DNA of 64,000 nt from Desulfobacteraceae bacterium Eth-SRB1 (GTDB lineage Bacteria > Desulfobacterota > Desulfobacteria > Desulfobacterales > ETH-SRB1). The position numbers and the translations under genes are program-made. The notes beneath the pieces were generated by a model. That model ran no database searches and had not been told where the DNA came from. It saw only the letters and a program-made list of their open reading frames with translations. Shown piece after piece: positions 17,706 through 25,454 of this stretch. The stretch is taken from NCBI GenBank assembly GCA_004193555.1, contig RPGP01000001.1:462156-526155 (forward strand), given 5' to 3'. Every line of letters begins with the position of its first letter. The stretch's first letter is position 1.

Positions 17706-18020
17706 TCAGGAACAGCAGGAACCGGCAGTGGTGCAGCTCGAACAGCCGCTCCCATAATTTATTCCCGATGTGATTTTAAAACCAAAATAATTAAAATCTA
17801 CTTTAATCGGTTTCGATTTTTCCATAAATTCTTTATCAACAATATATTTATATCCGTCAACCTCATATAGATTGTCGGTATCTTTTAACTCATCCAGAGC
17901 CATTGCAAGGGAAGGGCCGCCTCATCCCCCTTCGTTTAAAAAAATCCGAACCGGCGCAACCTCTCTGTCTTGAAAATATTTTGCAACCTGTGTTGTTGCC
18001 GAGTTTGTAACTTCAACCAT
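17706..18020 (-). CDS. HesB-like selenoprotein (IscA/HesB family, Sec at residue 33)
   Basis: 104 residues if the in-frame TGA at 17924-17922 is read as selenocysteine. The frame starts at ATG 18020 behind AAGGAGGAAC and reads VRIFLNEGG-U-GGPSLAMALDEL, then VDGYKYIVDKEF, KPIKVDF and GCSSC...CC. HesB/IscA homologues have Cys at the Sec position (GGCSGPSLGMALDE), so a nonsense mutation is unlikely. Selenoprotein HesB-like genes are known in deltaproteobacteria. The role is probably thiol/selenol metal or iron-sulfur handling. A shorter frame starting at 17903 would miss the conserved N-terminus. The stop is TGA followed at once by TAA, so a second, terminal Sec cannot be excluded. The organism must have Sec machinery because fdhA in the same window also needs it. 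Confidence 0.88.
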
Positions 18021-18251
18021 AAGTTCCTCCTTAATAGCATGATATCAGAATTTATTAATGAACCAAAAATTAACTTAGTCACGCCAATTATATTTGTCAA
18101 TGGAGAACTGGAAAAAATCCATCGGGACTATTAAAGCTTTTTGTATGTTCATGCAAAAGACTCTGGATTTTTTCTGTATGTCTGTGTGGAAAAAATTGAG
18201 GAACATCTTTGACAAATTAGACACATACTGAACTTTTTGGCAGGATGAGTA

Positions 18252-18294
18252 CAAGAGACCTCTGAAAATTGAATGTTTTTTCAGAGGTCTCTTG
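18252..18294. terminator. Strong 17-bp perfect inverted repeat, terminator
   Basis: CAAGAGACCTCTGAAAA (18252-18268) and its exact complement (18278-18294) enclose a 9-base loop. It lies 48 bases past the end of the tungstate operon and 230 bases upstream of the HesB-like gene, so it probably ends the leftward operon. Apart from it, 18021-18341 shows no gene. Confidence 0.7.
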
Positions 18295-18341
18295 TTATTA
18301 GTGAATTGTTGAGCGAAAGCCTTAAAAAAGGGATAAAGGCT

Positions 18342-19220
18342 CTACTTCACCCACTTTTTGGCATATTCTGCGTCATTATAAAGGGGAGTGCCAAATTTGG
18401 TTTTCCCATACTCCCTGTAAATTTTCTGGCCTGCTGGAGAATTTGAAAACTTCACGAATTTGGCTGCAAGATCATAATTTGCCTTAGGATATTTTGCCGG
18501 AGAGGCGACCAGCGCATGGTAAACATTAACCAGAACCGGATCTCCCTTGAACAGAATTTTGAGATTTTTAATTTTTGACTGCTTGGCGAAAAAAGTGCTT
18601 GAATCGGTCATGAAATAGCCAAGTTCCTTGTCTGCCCGCATAAGTGTCGGCCCCATAAAATCTTTAGTTACGACATACCAGCTTCCAGCGGGCTTAGTTC
18701 CGGCAAGCTTCCAGATTTTCATTTCCTTTTTGTGTGTGCCTGAGTTGTCGCCGCGAGACAAAAACTTTGCTCCAGCTTTGGAGATCATGGCATAAGCATC
18801 TTTGGCTGATCTGGCCTTACTGATACCTGCCGGATCAGATTCAGGCCCTACGATATAAAATTCATTGCTGCCCAGAAGGGTCCTCATGGTTGCCCACCCA
18901 TCTTCGACCGCCTTTTTTTCCGTTGCCGGCGCATGCACCATAACCATGTCAACCTTACCTGCTTTCATGGCCTTTAATGATGCCCCACTTCCTTTTTTAA
19001 TCCAATTAATCCGGCAATGGTTTGCGCTACAGAATGGGTCCGCCAAAGCCTTCAAAAGACCCAATGCTCCGGGACTTCCAGTAGCCACTGTCATGGCTGG
19101 ACCGGTTGTTCCATAAACGGCGTTGTATTTTTGTTGATCAGATTGACCTGCATAGACATGACAAACGGAAAGTAGTAAAATCAGAAACAGTACAGCTAAT
19201 TTGCTAAACTTTTTTTTCAT
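18342..19220 (-). CDS. tupA: TupA-like tungstate-binding protein
   Basis: 292 residues with a signal peptide (residues 1 to about 24, ending VCHVYA). TupA hallmarks are present: ATGSPGALGLLKALADPFC, MVMVHAPATEKKAVEDGW, SRGDNSGTHKKEMKIW and YFMTDSSTF. These loops carry the serine/threonine residues that bind the oxyanion. TupA proteins are periplasmic and normally feed the TupBC permease/ATPase. Here the gene is last in an operon that begins with a different, WtpA-type binding protein, and only 14 bases follow the ATPase gene, so both receptors may share one membrane complex. Confidence 0.88.
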   Translation of the reverse strand: MKKKFSKLAVLFLILLLSVCHVYAGQSDQQKYNAVYGTTGPAMTVATGSPGALGLLKALADPFCSANHCRINWIKKGSGASLKAMKAGKVDMVMVHAPATEKKAVEDGWATMRTLLGSNEFYIVGPESDPAGISKARSAKDAYAMISKAGAKFLSRGDNSGTHKKEMKIWKLAGTKPAGSWYVVTKDFMGPTLMRADKELGYFMTDSSTFFAKQSKIKNLKILFKGDPVLVNVYHALVASPAKYPKANYDLAAKFVKFSNSPAGQKIYREYGKTKFGTPLYNDAEYAKKWVK

Positions 19221-19234
19221 GTTATATCCTCCTT

Positions 19235-20272
19235 TTATATGGCATGAACATTGGCGGGATCAAATGAGATATAGACGCTGATCCCTGGCGCAAGGTTCAT
19301 ATTTATAAGTGAATTTGTCGGAATAATAGCAGTGAAGTTAACATCAGAAATTTTTAGGCAGAGATCACAGTAAAAACCATGGTTTAAAATCTTTGATACA
19401 ATGCCTTTAATTGAATTGTGTTCGGGCAATGACTGTTTGTCCACGCTTACATGAATATCTTCCGGCCTTATGGCTATATATTTTTTAGAGTTGTTATTAT
19501 TTGAGCTTATTTTTATCTCCAGGTTTCCTGCTTTGGCTTTGTTGCCGTTAAATATTGCCGAAAAAATATTTTTCATGCCGACGAATTCAGCCACAAAAGG
19601 GGTTGATGGCTTATAAAACACTTCGGGAATCGATCCTGTCTGCTCAATTCTTCCATTGTTGATTATTGCTGTTCGTTGCGCCAGAAAATGAGCTTCTGTA
19701 AAATCGTGGGTAACCATAAGTACTGTGATTCCTGTTTCAACATGAAGCCTTTTAAGTATTTCTCTTGTATCTTCACGAAAATTCGGATCCAGCGCTGACA
19801 GCGGTTCGTCTAAAAGCAGCACCGAAGGATCTACCGCAAGGGCGCGGGCAAGAGCCACTCTCTGTTTTTCTCCCCCGCTCAAGTGCTTAACAGATCTTTC
19901 CAGCAATGGGACAAGTGACAGCCGGTCGATTATAAAGCTTAAATTTTTGCCGGGCTCTTTGCCGTTTACCTTATGGTACCGCAAGCCATATGTTATATTT
20001 TTATATACCGTCAAATGAGGGAAAAGCGCATGGTCTTGATAAACAATGCCGATATCGCGCTTTTCAGGGGGCAGATTTGTTACCTCTTTGTTGTTTATAT
20101 AGATGCGACCTTGTTCAATCGGAATTATTCCGATGACAGATTCCAGCACAACGGTTTTTCCCGCGCCTGTGGGGCCGAGAAGGGTAAAAAATTCACCCTT
20201 CTCCACTGTCAGATCAATATCATGCAGAGAAAATCCTGACAGTTCAACGTTAAGGTTTTTTATCCGGATCAT
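19235..20272 (-). CDS. wtpC: Tungstate/molybdate ABC transporter ATPase
   Basis: 345 residues. Walker A is LLGPTGAGKT (about 31-40), the signature is LSGGEKQRVALARAL and Walker B is VLLLDEPLSALDP. The H-loop is VTHDFTEA. The C-terminal region (about 240-345) is the TOBE-like extension (IAIRPEDIHVS) typical of Mod/Wtp ATPases, which can sense oxyanion. It lies 2 bases from the permease gene and 14 from the TupA gene. It is about 20 per cent diverged in motif context from the second ATPase at 29507-30550, so the two are separate systems. Confidence 0.85.
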   Translation of the reverse strand: MIRIKNLNVELSGFSLHDIDLTVEKGEFFTLLGPTGAGKTVVLESVIGIIPIEQGRIYINNKEVTNLPPEKRDIGIVYQDHALFPHLTVYKNITYGLRYHKVNGKEPGKNLSFIIDRLSLVPLLERSVKHLSGGEKQRVALARALAVDPSVLLLDEPLSALDPNFREDTREILKRLHVETGITVLMVTHDFTEAHFLAQRTAIINNGRIEQTGSIPEVFYKPSTPFVAEFVGMKNIFSAIFNGNKAKAGNLEIKISSNNNNSKKYIAIRPEDIHVSVDKQSLPEHNSIKGIVSKILNHGFYCDLCLKISDVNFTAIIPTNSLINMNLAPGISVYISFDPANVHAI

Positions 20273-20274
20273 GG

Positions 20275-21063
20275 TTAATTCTTTTTTTGAACAGAAAAGA
20301 TCCTCAGAAGAAGAAAAAGAAAAAGACAGACGATTATCAGCCAGACGGCAACAGGCTGTGAATATTTGAGCCCGTAAGCTGTAAAGCGCTCATATATCAT
20401 CACAGGCGCAATCATGGGGTGGTATGCGACAATTACAACCGCACCGAACTCGCTGACGGCGCGCGCAGTACACATGATCATGCCAACCACCATGCTTCTC
20501 CAGGCAAGGGGGAAGGTAACGCGGAAAAAGGTGCCTGTTATAGATGCCCCAAGACTGCGGGAAACATTTTCCAGTCGTGAAGGAATAGCCTCAAATCCCG
20601 CTTTAACCGTATTAACGTAAAAGGGGAGACCCACAAAAGTTAAGACAACGATAATGCCTGTAACGGATCCCATAATCCTTATTCCGATGGAACTCATTGC
20701 CTGGCCAAGCCAGTGATTCTGTCCTGCTATGGACAAAATGGCGATTCCGACTACCGGATGGGGAATCATAATGGGAAGATCTATAATGCTCTCTATAAAA
20801 TTTTTTCCCCAGAAATTTTTCCTGGCCAGAAGATACGCAAATGGTGTTCCAAACAAAAACGATATCAGGGCGGCCATCCCCGAAGTGTACAGGCTGAGCC
20901 ATATGGAGCTGATTACCTCTTTGTCCTTTGCTGTAGCTATCAGGTCGGCAAAGGTCGGCTGCGCCACCATTTCTATTAATGGAAACAGAATAAATGCAAT
21001 AATGATTATACTGCTTGAAACAGCGAGCCATATAAAGGGATCAGTATGTTTTTTAGCTGTCAT
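20275..21063 (-). CDS. wtpB: Tungstate/molybdate ABC transporter permease
   Basis: 262 residues with about six membrane helices. The coupling-helix region is VSRSLGASITGTFFRVTFPL, matching the EAA loop, and the family motif DLPIMIPHPVVGIAIL is clear. An upstream GTG at 21114 would add MSLFPKSLQPIHLSILY, but those codons lie in a dispersed AGGCTGAAGGC repeat, so the ATG at 21063 (MTAKKHTDPF) is taken as the start. The gene is packed against the ATPase gene. WtpB is chosen because the first gene of the operon is a WtpA homologue. Confidence 0.82.
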   Translation of the reverse strand: MTAKKHTDPFIWLAVSSSIIIIAFILFPLIEMVAQPTFADLIATAKDKEVISSIWLSLYTSGMAALISFLFGTPFAYLLARKNFWGKNFIESIIDLPIMIPHPVVGIAILSIAGQNHWLGQAMSSIGIRIMGSVTGIIVVLTFVGLPFYVNTVKAGFEAIPSRLENVSRSLGASITGTFFRVTFPLAWRSMVVGMIMCTARAVSEFGAVVIVAYHPMIAPVMIYERFTAYGLKYSQPVAVWLIIVCLFLFLLLRIFSVQKKN

Positions 21064-21072
21064 GTATAAAAT

Positions 21073-21139
21073 ACTCAGGTGGATAGGCTGAAGGCTTTTA
21101 GGAAAAAGACTCACTGCCTTCAGCCTTCAGCCTAATGAC
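21073..21139. repeat. GGCTGAAGGC-type dispersed inverted repeat
   Basis: ATACTCAGGTGGATAGGCTG (21071-21090) continues as AAGGCTTTTAGGAAAAAGAC, and the complementary CCTTCAGCCTTCAGCCTAAT lies at 21118-21135. Related copies occur at 32961-33134 and 56131-56250. It covers the gap between the permease and WtpA genes and extends over the alternative upstream start codon of the permease. Confidence 0.7.
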
Positions 21140-21141
21140 CT

Positions 21142-22131
21142 TTAGTTTTTAACTTCTACCAGCTTTTTCAAGGGCGCAGGAAGCGTATTTAAAACCTTTT
21201 CTGAGGACACGCGGCACGGCACAAAAGGCGGCTGACCCATATCTTTTAATATTTTCAACCCTCCGCCGGGATTGAGCAGATACTTAAGGAAAAGAACGGC
21301 TCCTTCAGGATTGAGGGCGTCTTTTGTCATTGTAATTCCATAGGTGCATGATTTTCCGGTTCTATACATCCATGTTCCTGGTTTTTTCCCTGTAACTTTT
21401 ACCTTGGCCTGTTTATAAAACGTATCATGTTTGTAGTTTCCCAGGTTGATATGATCATCAAGCTTTATGTATTTCAGACCATGCTGCACGGCAACTGAGA
21501 GATATTCCCATGCGTAGTCCATATTCCCTGTTTTTAGAAGGGAGACCAGTTCCACAGATTTCGGCCTTACATTTTCTTTTGGGCGATTTGCAATCAGTTG
21601 GTCATAAAGCCCGGGCTGTTTATAGAATTTTTCTGCTAATTGCAACACCATAAGGCTCCGGTAGCCACAAGGATCAAGATTCGGGTCTGAATGTCCCCAG
21701 ACAACCCCTTTACGTCCCAGGATTTTGTACCAGTTATCGGCATTGACCTCTTTTGCAAAACGGCTTTTGCCTGTATAACAGAGTACCAGCTGGTTTGTTG
21801 CAAAACGGATGTTCCAGACTGCATATTCGGGAATCAGGGTTTTGTCTATAACTTTGAAATCAGCAGAGGCCATAATATCAGCTGGCTTGTGGAGCTCAGA
21901 AATCATGCGCGCCATCTTTGTGCTTCCACCAATCTCACGGAGTACATCAATATTCGGATATTTTGCCTCAAACAATTTCTCTATCTTGGCAAAAGGCACT
22001 GCCAGACTTCCTGCGTGAAATATTACGACCTTTTCTTTGGCTTGCGCACAGACCGATACAGATAAGATAATTCCAACGGATAGAGCGACGATAAAAGCTG
22101 TTGCCTTTGACAAATTAAATAAACGTTTCAT
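21142..22131 (-). CDS. wtpA: WtpA-like tungstate/molybdate-binding protein
   Basis: 329 residues with a signal peptide ending near VCAQA (residues 1-31). The mature start [20 protein letters not shown] and the segments [29 protein letters not shown] and [19 protein letters not shown] are the features of archaeal-type WtpA proteins, which bind tungstate with very high affinity in octahedral coordination. It is the first gene of the operon WtpA-permease-ATPase-TupA and starts behind a GGAGGAACAA site. Expression probably depends on the HTH-PBP regulator coded just upstream. Confidence 0.87.
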   Translation of the reverse strand: MKRLFNLSKATAFIVALSVGIILSVSVCAQAKEKVVIFHAGSLAVPFAKIEKLFEAKYPNIDVLREIGGSTKMARMISELHKPADIMASADFKVIDKTLIPEYAVWNIRFATNQLVLCYTGKSRFAKEVNADNWYKILGRKGVVWGHSDPNLDPCGYRSLMVLQLAEKFYKQPGLYDQLIANRPKENVRPKSVELVSLLKTGNMDYAWEYLSVAVQHGLKYIKLDDHINLGNYKHDTFYKQAKVKVTGKKPGTWMYRTGKSCTYGITMTKDALNPEGAVLFLKYLLNPGGGLKILKDMGQPPFVPCRVSSEKVLNTLPAPLKKLVEVKN

Positions 22132-22156
22132 TTGTTCCTCCTTTTAAGTTTAAGTT

Positions 22157-22301
22157 GAGCGATTAGCCGTTAGCTCTTATGAAATGTGCATTCGTATAAT
22201 TGATTTATTAATTACCTCCGCCAACGGGCTCTGGCGGATTATTATTTAATAACATCTTGATATAATTTGACTAATAGCTAAAAGCTAATGGCTAATCGCT
22301 C
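22157..22301. repeat. Inverted repeat GAGCGATTAGCCGTTAGCT
   Basis: The arms at 22157-22175 and 22283-22301 match at 18 of 19 bases. The pair fills the gap between the WtpA gene and the regulator gene. It may be a dispersed repeat, since related GCTAAC/GTTAGC segments occur near 53030-53048 and 53237-53262, or a regulatory hairpin in the operon leader. Confidence 0.55.
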
Positions 22302-22304
22302 ATT

Positions 22305-23222
22305 TTATGTTGAAGTTTCTTGTGGGAAAATCACTTTGCCACTTGTATTAACATCATAACCATCGAGATTTTTTGCCAGGTCAATAAAAGCCTGCTCTTG
22401 GAGAAGACCTATAAAAAGCTGCACCCCTTTATCGAAAAATCTTTCCTTTGTAATGAGAAGATCGTAACGCTCCCAGCGAACCGGGATAAACTCAAGGCCA
22501 AGAAGAGAGGCTACCGGCTTAATGCCCGGGCCGGCATCGGCGCGGCCGGCTAATATTTCAAGGCCAACATCCATGTGCCGGTGAAGTTCATTATTATATC
22601 CTTTAATTTTTTCGCGGTTAATTCCGGCCTCTTTAAGCATACGATCAAATAAAAGGCGTGTGCCGGTTCCAAGAGGACGATTTACTATCCTGATCCCCGG
22701 CTGGGCGATATCAGAAAACGATTTGATTTTTTTTGGATTTCCTTTTTGCACAAGTATGCCCTGTTCACGTCTGCAAAAATTGACCACAGCAGGCATTTTA
22801 TCCAGCTCTTTGGTGGCAAAATCAAAATTGTATTCCGTTTCATTATCCTGGAGCAGATGGCTTGAAGCTATATGGCACAAATTCTGGCGCAGCGCCCTCA
22901 AACCTCCCATGCTTCCCAGGTTTCCAAATACCGCAATATTACCTGGGAACAGGGTATTAAAAAGGGAAATGGCCTTGTCCAGGAGAAGATCGTTGCTCCC
23001 GGTTATTATAAGTAGCCCATGGTAGGGTGGAAGCTGAGTTGTCGGCTCGGGATAATTAATTGTATTTGTTTCAATCCATTGCTCCACCAGTTGCTGCGGG
23101 AAAAGCCATTTGCCGGTAATCTTTGTTGCCGGCAACCCCTTGTCCGCAACCAGCGTATATACCATCTTCTCGTTAACATTCAGTAACTGTGCAACCTCTT
23201 TTGTCGAAAGTAGTTTGCTCAT
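22305..23222 (-). CDS. HTH_17 + PBP-like regulator (predicted tungstate/molybdate sensor)
   Basis: 305 residues. Residues 1-52 are an excisionase/MerR-like helix-turn-helix (LLSTKEVAQLLNVNEKMVYT, KWLFPQQLVEQWI). Residues about 75-300 are a periplasmic-binding-protein-like domain (PF12727 type) related to oxyanion receptors: LLIITGSNDLLLD, HLLQDNETEYN, FCRREQGILVQKGNP, RPLGTGTRLLFD and GRADAGPGIKPVA. This architecture is common next to Mo/W transport genes. The inferred job is to bind the anion in the cytoplasm and control the WtpA operon downstream and perhaps itself. It is a fusion of a DNA-binding head with a receptor fold and differs from the ModE-type protein at 33131-33499. Confidence 0.85.
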   Translation of the reverse strand: MSKLLSTKEVAQLLNVNEKMVYTLVADKGLPATKITGKWLFPQQLVEQWIETNTINYPEPTTQLPPYHGLLIITGSNDLLLDKAISLFNTLFPGNIAVFGNLGSMGGLRALRQNLCHIASSHLLQDNETEYNFDFATKELDKMPAVVNFCRREQGILVQKGNPKKIKSFSDIAQPGIRIVNRPLGTGTRLLFDRMLKEAGINREKIKGYNNELHRHMDVGLEILAGRADAGPGIKPVASLLGLEFIPVRWERYDLLITKERFFDKGVQLFIGLLQEQAFIDLAKNLDGYDVNTSGKVIFPQETST

Positions 23223-23273
23223 AATTAGTATCCTTTTTCATAAGGCAGGTAATCTCAAAATATTTATAAAACA

Positions 23274-23330
23274 GCCTGAAACATCAGGCATATATTTTAT
23301 AGGTTATTATATGTCAATATGTATTTTATG
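23274..23330 (-). promoter_or_regulatory. Candidate control region of the HTH-PBP regulator
   Basis: A perfect 6-base inverted repeat GCCTGA/TCAGGC (23274-23289) lies close to an ATATGTCA half-site at about 23310-23318. The ATATGTCA unit also forms the palindrome at 35389-35412 in front of another Mo/W-related gene. On the minus strand TTGACA is followed by AT-rich TATAAT-like DNA, which fits a promoter. This is by eye only. Confidence 0.35.
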
Positions 23331-23348
23331 GCAAACCAGGTGACAACC

Positions 23349-23441
23349 AATAACAACCATAACAAACCATAAACATGCTTAAAAAGAGGCTTTCGAACCG
23401 CAACGGCGAGCGGATTTGCCGTAACTTGTCGCAGCGGAAGC
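23349..23441 (-). ncRNA. Structured repeat element, copy A (candidate leader RNA or mobile hairpin)
   Basis: This copy matches 35492-35584 over about 92 bases, with a handful of differences. On the minus strand it starts GCTTCCGCTGCGACAAGTTA, forms a stem (23403-23407 with 23418-23422), has an outer CCGC/GCGG pairing, and is followed by CCTCTTTTTAAG and three roughly 10-base direct units of the TTATGGTTTG type. The inner stem differs between copies by a compensatory change (G-C to T-A), which supports a folded RNA or DNA. It lies about 130 bases upstream of the regulator gene. It is not a tRNA, although it includes GGTTCGAA. Confidence 0.45.
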
Positions 23442-23660
23442 GTGTTGACATCAGGCCGGTATTGAGTCGTGGAATCCTATTATAGGGTAACGATGTAGAG
23501 GGACAATATGGAAGTCAATATCGCATATATCGTTAAAGCAAGATATATATCCAGACTCAGCGCGATTGCAGGCATTATAATACTTGAGGAGTTGAGGCCA
23601 TGGCTATGAAGTAAAGGCGCTTGGCCAAGGGGACCCTGACTGAATAAAAAGCGTTCCGGG

Positions 23661-24515
23661 CTACCCCTTTCTATATCCTTCCTTTTCCGCAATGATATCT
23701 AAATGAAGGGTGGCTACATCTTCCATGTCGAGGTCAACTACATTTTCTATTGTTCTTTCATCCACGGTCTTCAGGTACCGCTTGCACTTGTCACACAAAT
23801 ACACCCGATAACCTTCCTCTCCGTCTGCTTTAATATATCTTAGTTGCTCGTGATCCTTATTGTCGCAAAAGGGGCATAAAATGCGTTCAATCGACCATTC
23901 ATGACCGCAGAATGAACATTTGACATATTTTTTACCGTTCTCTCTTAAAGCAGCCATGTAGGGATGATGCCCACAAACAGGACAATAGCCTTTTGTCCAG
24001 TTGCTATTTTCCAATTTACTTTTTACTGCTTGCGCAGATTCCTTCAGAGAAGGTTTCAGGCTGTGAAAAACGAGAAACTGGAGTAAATTAATGTCAAGAT
24101 CTATATTTTCTATATCCTTTAATTTTTCTTCTTTCAGGAAATCTGCAAAAATTTCTTTTAATTTTTCCGGATGTGACTGAAAGTAAGATTCTATAACTTC
24201 GATTTTTGGTTTTACCTCATTACGTTCTTTAATTAATTCACGGCAAAGGGCAAAAAAAAGCGCCTGAGCATGCTTTGTATCTATTTGAAATGCTTCTGTT
24301 TCTATGAGAGGAAACCCATCGTTAAGTTTCAATTTTACCATTTCTTCTTCAATCGCAACAGATTCGATTTCAGGCCTTTGAGAAAAGTTTATCCGGGTTA
24401 ATATTACAGTCCCATAAAAATCAAAAAAATATCCATAATCGGGATACTTTCGTCTCAAGATTTTTAACCTTTCCTGAAAGGCCCTGAGCTTGTCGTCTTG
24501 CATTTTTCCTCCCAT
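23661..24515 (-). CDS. fdhE: FdhE-like formate dehydrogenase accessory protein
   Basis: 284 residues. The C-terminal half has the FdhE set of paired cysteines: CPVCGHHPYMA, CSFCGHEW, CPFCDNKDH and CDKCKRYLKTVD, which hold rubredoxin-like metal sites. The N-terminal half is helical. FdhE is needed for formate dehydrogenase activity and interacts with the catalytic subunit during maturation, and its gene here follows fdhA-fdhB in the same direction. The start ATG at 24515 is chosen because upstream residues MGGK come from it directly. A SD-like GGGAGGAAAAATG lies in front of an internal ATG, so the start could be 12 bases further in. Confidence 0.88.
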   Translation of the reverse strand: MGGKMQDDKLRAFQERLKILRRKYPDYGYFFDFYGTVILTRINFSQRPEIESVAIEEEMVKLKLNDGFPLIETEAFQIDTKHAQALFFALCRELIKERNEVKPKIEVIESYFQSHPEKLKEIFADFLKEEKLKDIENIDLDINLLQFLVFHSLKPSLKESAQAVKSKLENSNWTKGYCPVCGHHPYMAALRENGKKYVKCSFCGHEWSIERILCPFCDNKDHEQLRYIKADGEEGYRVYLCDKCKRYLKTVDERTIENVVDLDMEDVATLHLDIIAEKEGYRKG

Positions 24516-24572
24516 TTTTTTCGCGGTTATAACAATTAATTACCCTGCAGCGAAGTGCAGGATATAAACAGT

Positions 24573-24626
24573 TATCCCCGACCTGAATAAAGCGTTGGTT
24601 TTTTTACGCCTGTCAGGTCGAGGATA
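24573..24626 (-). terminator. Hairpin between fdhB and fdhE
   Basis: TATCCCCGACCTGA (24573-24586) and TCAGGTCGAGGATA (24613-24626) pair at 13 of 14 positions, with a T run in the loop. It sits 22 bases after the fdhB stop and may lower transcription into fdhE. Confidence 0.55.
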
Positions 24627-24647
24627 ATAAAAAATTTCTTTTGTGAT

Positions 24648-25394
24648 TTAGGCAAACAGGTTCTGTAAAGGCCTTAATTGTGCCTTTACAGGTGATACAA
24701 GCTTAGCCAGCGCTGCCTTCCGTGTAATAGCGCCAAACCCCTGGGCCAGAACAAAATCATGATAAAACTCCGGTTTCTCAGTGATGAGATATATGACATT
24801 AACATCATCTTCATCTACCAGTTGAGCTTTTGGATATTCCCTTTTCAATACAGCAAGACGCTTGTTAGCCATATTGAGCATCTCTTTTCTGGCGCCAAAA
24901 TTCATTGCTCCGCTTGGACAGGTTTTTACGCACATGGGTAAGAGTCCGTTTGAAACACGGTCAATACACATATCACATTTTACAATTAAACCTGTACCAT
25001 CGTGTCGCCGTGGAATATCATAAGGGCAGTCGCTTCGCATTTCCTCAAATGCTTTATTGGGAAGCTGCTTAGTCAGCTCTGTATAAATTATCGCCCCGGT
25101 TTCTTCGTCTCTGACTACAGCGCCTTTTACATAGTTATCAGCCACATCTTTGCATGGCGCTTCTAAACAATGACGACACTGATCCGGAAAAAAATTCCAT
25201 TTTACTGTATCATTAACCTTATGTTCTCTAAATCGTACTAATTTATAAGTATATGGATTTAAATCCACTGGATTCTGGTGGGTTCCTCTTTGCCTGGTCT
25301 TTGTAGCAGGCAGTTCATGCCATTCCTTACAGGCAACCTGACAGCCTCGACAGGCTGTGCATCTTGATGTATCAATAAAAAATGCCTTTGACAT
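24648..25394 (-). CDS. fdhB: Formate dehydrogenase iron-sulfur subunit
   Basis: 248 residues with four ferredoxin-type clusters: CTACRGCQVACKEWHELP (about residues 12-29), CRHCLEAPCKDVA, CPYDIPRRH with CDMCIDRVSNG, and CVKTCPSGAM. It is the electron-transfer partner of the molybdo/tungsto-pterin catalytic subunit encoded immediately upstream. No signal peptide is present, as is usual for a subunit exported together with a Tat-signal partner. No gene for a membrane cytochrome b subunit follows, so electrons probably go to a soluble periplasmic cytochrome c pool, as in sulfate reducers. The start has a GGAGGGAAAAGAG site before it. Confidence 0.9.
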   Translation of the reverse strand: MSKAFFIDTSRCTACRGCQVACKEWHELPATKTRQRGTHQNPVDLNPYTYKLVRFREHKVNDTVKWNFFPDQCRHCLEAPCKDVADNYVKGAVVRDEETGAIIYTELTKQLPNKAFEEMRSDCPYDIPRRHDGTGLIVKCDMCIDRVSNGLLPMCVKTCPSGAMNFGARKEMLNMANKRLAVLKREYPKAQLVDEDDVNVIYLITEKPEFYHDFVLAQGFGAITRKAALAKLVSPVKAQLRPLQNLFA

Positions 25395-25454
25395 CTCTTT
25401 TCCCTCCTTTTTCGTTTAACAGGTAAGCTCCAAAAAGCTTACCTGTTTTTAGCG

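Noticed and set aside
17706-17903. Short HesB protein starting at the internal ATG 17903
   Set aside because: It would drop the conserved N-terminus and the Sec position, and there is a strong ribosome site before ATG 18020. The long frame with UGA as Sec is better.
20275-21114. Longer permease from GTG 21114
   Set aside because: The extra 17 codons lie in a dispersed repeat. ATG 21063 gives the normal family start.
23349-23441. tRNA or tRNA fragment because of GGTTCGAA and a stem-loop
   Set aside because: No acceptor stem with CCA, no D-arm or anticodon arm can be drawn, and the second copy has the same lack.
23480-23692. A 70-codon minus-strand frame overlapping the end of fdhE
   Set aside because: It runs antiparallel in context to nothing, overlaps the fdhE 3' end in a different frame, lacks a ribosome site and has no recognisable pattern. 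Treated as chance.
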